The position numbers and the translations under genes are program-made. From Bacteroidota bacterium (GTDB lineage Bacteria; Bacteroidota; Ignavibacteria; UBA10030; UBA8401), in contig JANXZD010000359.1 in NCBI GenBank assembly GCA_025355705.1, forward strand, positions 1 through 18,556: DNA of 18,556 nucleotides, written 5' to 3'. Positions 16,617 through 18,556 of this stretch are shown piece by piece. Each line of letters opens with the position of its first letter. Within the stretch, counting starts at the first letter, position 1. Under the pieces are notes generated by a model. The model worked only from the letters and a program-made list of their open reading frames with translations, did not search any database and was not told the origin of the DNA.

Positions 16617-16657
16617 GCAATAAAAAACCCGAAGTACACCTTCGGGTTTTTTATTGC
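16617..16657 (+). terminator. Bidirectional Rho-independent terminator
   Basis: A perfect 18-bp inverted repeat (16617-16634 and 16640-16657) encloses a TACAC loop. The core is CCCGAAG/CTTCGGG flanked by six A and six T, so each strand has a U-tract after the GC core. It lies between the convergent Omp85-fusion gene (+, stop at 16601) and the permease gene (-, stop at 16673), and can end both transcripts. Confidence 0.95.
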
Positions 16658-16672
16658 ATTTTTTTGAAAAAT

Positions 16673-18070
16673 TTATGCTTTTGTCATTTGTTTTTTCCAG
16701 TAGAGATAGAACGGAATACCTGCAACCAACAGAAATAGTCCCACCATAGAATCTCTAGTTTGTTCAACGATTGTGTTGTAGACAAACCATGTTGCAACAA
16801 AAATAAACAATATTGGGATAATGGGATATAATGGAACTTTATACGAACGAACAGCGTGAGGTTGTTTAGCACGAAGAATGAATACTGCAACGCCGCCGAG
16901 CGCATAGAATATCCATCCTGCAAAGATCACATACGTAAAAATCTGATCGTATGTTCCCGTTAAACACAAAATTGAAGCCCACGTTCCCTGAATGACCAAT
17001 GATTTTGCCGGTGTTCGGAATTTAGGATGAACTTCTCCCATATTTTTGAAGAACATTTTATCTTTCGCCATTGCATAGAACACGCGTGCCGTAGTCATTG
17101 ATGTTGCATTCACCGTCCCAAACGTAGAGATCATCACCATTGCAGAGATAATGGCGCCCCCCCAGCCGTAAAAAACTACGTTCATAACATCTGCAGCAAC
17201 TAATTTGGAATGAGCAATTTGTCCGATTGGAAGAATGTAAAGATAAGCAAGATTTGTGGTAACATAGATAACGATAACAGCAAGAGTTCCAATAATGAGC
17301 GCGCGGGGAATATTCTTTTGAGGCTCGATCACCTCCCCGGCAAGATACGTCAGCGAGTTCCATCCGTCGTACGACCATAATGTTGCGATCATTGCAATGC
17401 CGACAGCGGCAAGCAGATTACCGGAAGAGGGCATTCCCCAGAGCGGAAAGAAATGATCGGTGCTTCCTTTTCCCGATGAGAATGCCAAAACAATGATGGC
17501 ACCGATCGCCACAACTTTTAGAATGGTGAACACGTTCTGGATCATTCCGCCGAATTGCACACCAAGATAATTTATGGTTGTAACGGTGACGATTGCAAGG
17601 ATGGCAACCATTGTAACACCAATATTCTTTAATGGAAAAATATTTCCGAGAAGTGGAAGTTGCCATGCTTCAAGTTCAGGTCCAAGATGAGGAAGATCTA
17701 CGAAGTACCCGAGATATTTTGCAAATGCAACGGCAATTGCGGCGATAGAACCTGTTTGATAAACAATGAATGTTGTCCATCCATATAAAAATGCGGTCAG
17801 CTGGCCGAAAGTGACACGAAAAAAAACATATTGTCCTCCGGCTTCAGGAATTAAACTTGCGACTTCCGCGTTGGTCAATGCTCCTGCAAGTGTCAACAAT
17901 CCGGTCAGTATCCACACTCCAATCATCAATCCAGGCACATCGACATTTGCGGCAACATTTTGCGGTGTCAGAAAGATTCCGGACCCAATAATGGAACCAA
18001 TTACTACCATAATCGCATTGGTGAGGGTTAATCGACGAGCGAGTGTAGTTTCTTGTTGATCAGAGGACAT
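16673..18070 (-). CDS. APC-superfamily amino acid permease
   Basis: The product is 465 residues with about 12 hydrophobic segments, the usual length for the APC family. It moves amino acids across the inner membrane, by symport or exchange. Signatures: GSIIGSGIF at 25-33, the unwound TM1 motif that binds the substrate backbone; EAGGQYVFFR, the TM3-region match to the LAT/SteT group; and WSYDGWNSLTYLAGE followed by EPQKNIPRA after TM6. These place it close to LAT-like and SteT-like (serine/threonine exchanger) proteins, but the substrate cannot be read from sequence. A Shine-Dalgarno GGAG (complement of 18077-18080) lies 6 bases before the ATG. It is convergent with the Omp85-fusion gene and downstream of a histidine kinase gene on the same strand, with a 93-base gap. 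A seven-base G run (complement of 17157-17163) lies inside the gene. Confidence 0.92.
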   Translation of the reverse strand: MSSDQQETTLARRLTLTNAIMVVIGSIIGSGIFLTPQNVAANVDVPGLMIGVWILTGLLTLAGALTNAEVASLIPEAGGQYVFFRVTFGQLTAFLYGWTTFIVYQTGSIAAIAVAFAKYLGYFVDLPHLGPELEAWQLPLLGNIFPLKNIGVTMVAILAIVTVTTINYLGVQFGGMIQNVFTILKVVAIGAIIVLAFSSGKGSTDHFFPLWGMPSSGNLLAAVGIAMIATLWSYDGWNSLTYLAGEVIEPQKNIPRALIIGTLAVIVIYVTTNLAYLYILPIGQIAHSKLVAADVMNVVFYGWGGAIISAMVMISTFGTVNATSMTTARVFYAMAKDKMFFKNMGEVHPKFRTPAKSLVIQGTWASILCLTGTYDQIFTYVIFAGWIFYALGGVAVFILRAKQPHAVRSYKVPLYPIIPILFIFVATWFVYNTIVEQTRDSMVGLFLLVAGIPFYLYWKKQMTKA

Positions 18071-18121
18071 TCAAATCTCCGTTGTTGATGACTGTGGTGA
18101 AATTGAGCTAGTATTGCAAAA

Positions 18122-18150
18122 ATAATAATCATTCACATTACAAGATGCAA
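18122..18150 (-). promoter_or_regulatory. Weak candidate promoter of the permease gene
   Basis: On the minus strand TTGCAT (18145-18150) and TATTAT (18122-18127) are 17 bases apart and end about 51 bases before the ATG. TATTTTTG overlaps the same region and fits the Bacteroidota box TAnnTTTG. The -35 match is poor (three of six). No hairpin terminator is seen in the 93-base gap, so read-through from the kinase gene is also possible. Confidence 0.3.
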
Positions 18151-18163
18151 TGCACGGTGAACA

Positions 18164-18556
18164 TTAATTGGGCTTTACCAATTGCGGGGAGGGTGTCTTT
18201 AACGGAAATGCAACGGTAAAAACAGTGCCAATATTGACTTCGCTTTCAACGGAAATTGTGCCACCGTGAATATCAGCGATCCATTTTGAGATGGAGAGTC
18301 CAAGCCCGCTGCCCCCAAGTTCCCGTGAGCGGGCTTTATCAACACGATAAAATCGATCAAAAATCTTTGAAAGATCATTTGCTGGAATTCCCATTCCAGT
18401 ATCTTTCACTCTCACTGTCACATAACCACCTTCGCGAACAAGAGATATTTCCACTAGTCCCTTTTCCGGAGTATATTTTATAGCATTGTCGATTAGATTC
18501 AAGAACAGTTGCCGCAAACGAACCGCATCTCCAAGAATCAATGCATCATCCAAAGT
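18164..18556 (-). CDS. Sensor histidine kinase, C-terminal ATPase part (5'-truncated)
   Basis: The minus-strand frame is open from the window edge to the stop at 18164-18166, giving 130 visible residues; the start lies outside. The visible part is a complete HATPase_c domain: N box LRQLFLNLIDNAIKYTP, G1 box VKDTGMGIP, F box IFDRFYRVDKARS, G2 box GGSGLGLSI, and the closing strands GGTISVESEVNIGTVFTVAFPL. Together these boxes mark the ATP-binding domain of an EnvZ/PhoR-like (HPK1-type) two-component kinase. Sensor, membrane and phospho-acceptor histidine parts are missing from the window, so the stimulus is unknown. A partner response-regulator gene would be expected further upstream on the minus strand. 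It precedes the permease gene on the same strand. Confidence 0.93.
   Translation of the reverse strand, partial: TLDDALILGDAVRLRQLFLNLIDNAIKYTPEKGLVEISLVREGGYVTVRVKDTGMGIPANDLSKIFDRFYRVDKARSRELGGSGLGLSISKWIADIHGGTISVESEVNIGTVFTVAFPLKTPSPQLVKPN

Noticed and set aside
17766..18059. Open + strand frame of about 97 codons antisense to the start of the permease gene.
   Set aside because: It is a shadow of the permease coding frame, with no ribosome site and no family resemblance.
1..18556. Looked for tRNA, rRNA, CRISPR repeats, insertion sequences, integrase or phage genes.
   Set aside because: None was seen. The genes are tightly packed, have similar base use, and look like ordinary chromosomal DNA.

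Overview
The window looks like chromosomal DNA from an Ignavibacteria-like member of the Bacteroidota/Chlorobiota (FCB) group. Three things point there. One secreted protein ends in a type A C-terminal sorting domain of the type IX secretion system (NYPNPFNPST motif). A PorV/PorQ-like outer-membrane barrel lies in the same gene row. The DNA is AT-rich (G+C not counted), and the secreted proteins have short signal peptides or lipoboxes. This assignment is inferred from protein style, not from a marker gene. I see no tRNA, rRNA, CRISPR array, insertion sequence or phage gene.

Region A (2-5188, + strand) is a row of five secreted or envelope proteins ending at a strong Rho-independent terminator. 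In order they are: the C-terminal part of a large fibronectin III-like secreted protein that starts outside the window; a small lipoprotein of unknown function; a PorV/PorQ-family barrel; a lipoprotein with an IPT/TIG domain and a probable beta-propeller; and a propeller-like protein with a T9SS sorting tail. Gaps are 21-57 bases with no internal terminator, so this is probably one transcript for a cell-surface module.

Region B (5189-16657, + strand) is a second probable operon behind a sigma70-like promoter candidate. It encodes the two halves of ADP-heptose synthesis as separate genes (rfaE1 kinase, rfaE2 nucleotidyltransferase), a 1499-residue TamB-like protein whose start overlaps the rfaE2 stop, RNase R, and a 1036-residue protein. 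That last protein joins a signal peptide, a zinc-metallopeptidase-like domain (HELVH...NEGFAEY), a PD40/TolB-like propeller, and an Omp85-type barrel with the loop-6 LRGY motif. Apart from RNase R, the theme is lipopolysaccharide core and outer-membrane assembly. The operon ends in a perfect 18-bp hairpin that can serve both strands.

Region C (16673-18556, - strand) holds an APC-family amino-acid permease. Upstream of it lies the C-terminal ATPase part of a sensor histidine kinase that runs off the end of the window.

The most interesting item is the peptidase-propeller-Omp85 fusion beside tamB, a possible POTRA-less partner for TamB. Next is the PorV/lipoprotein/T9SS-cargo module of region A.
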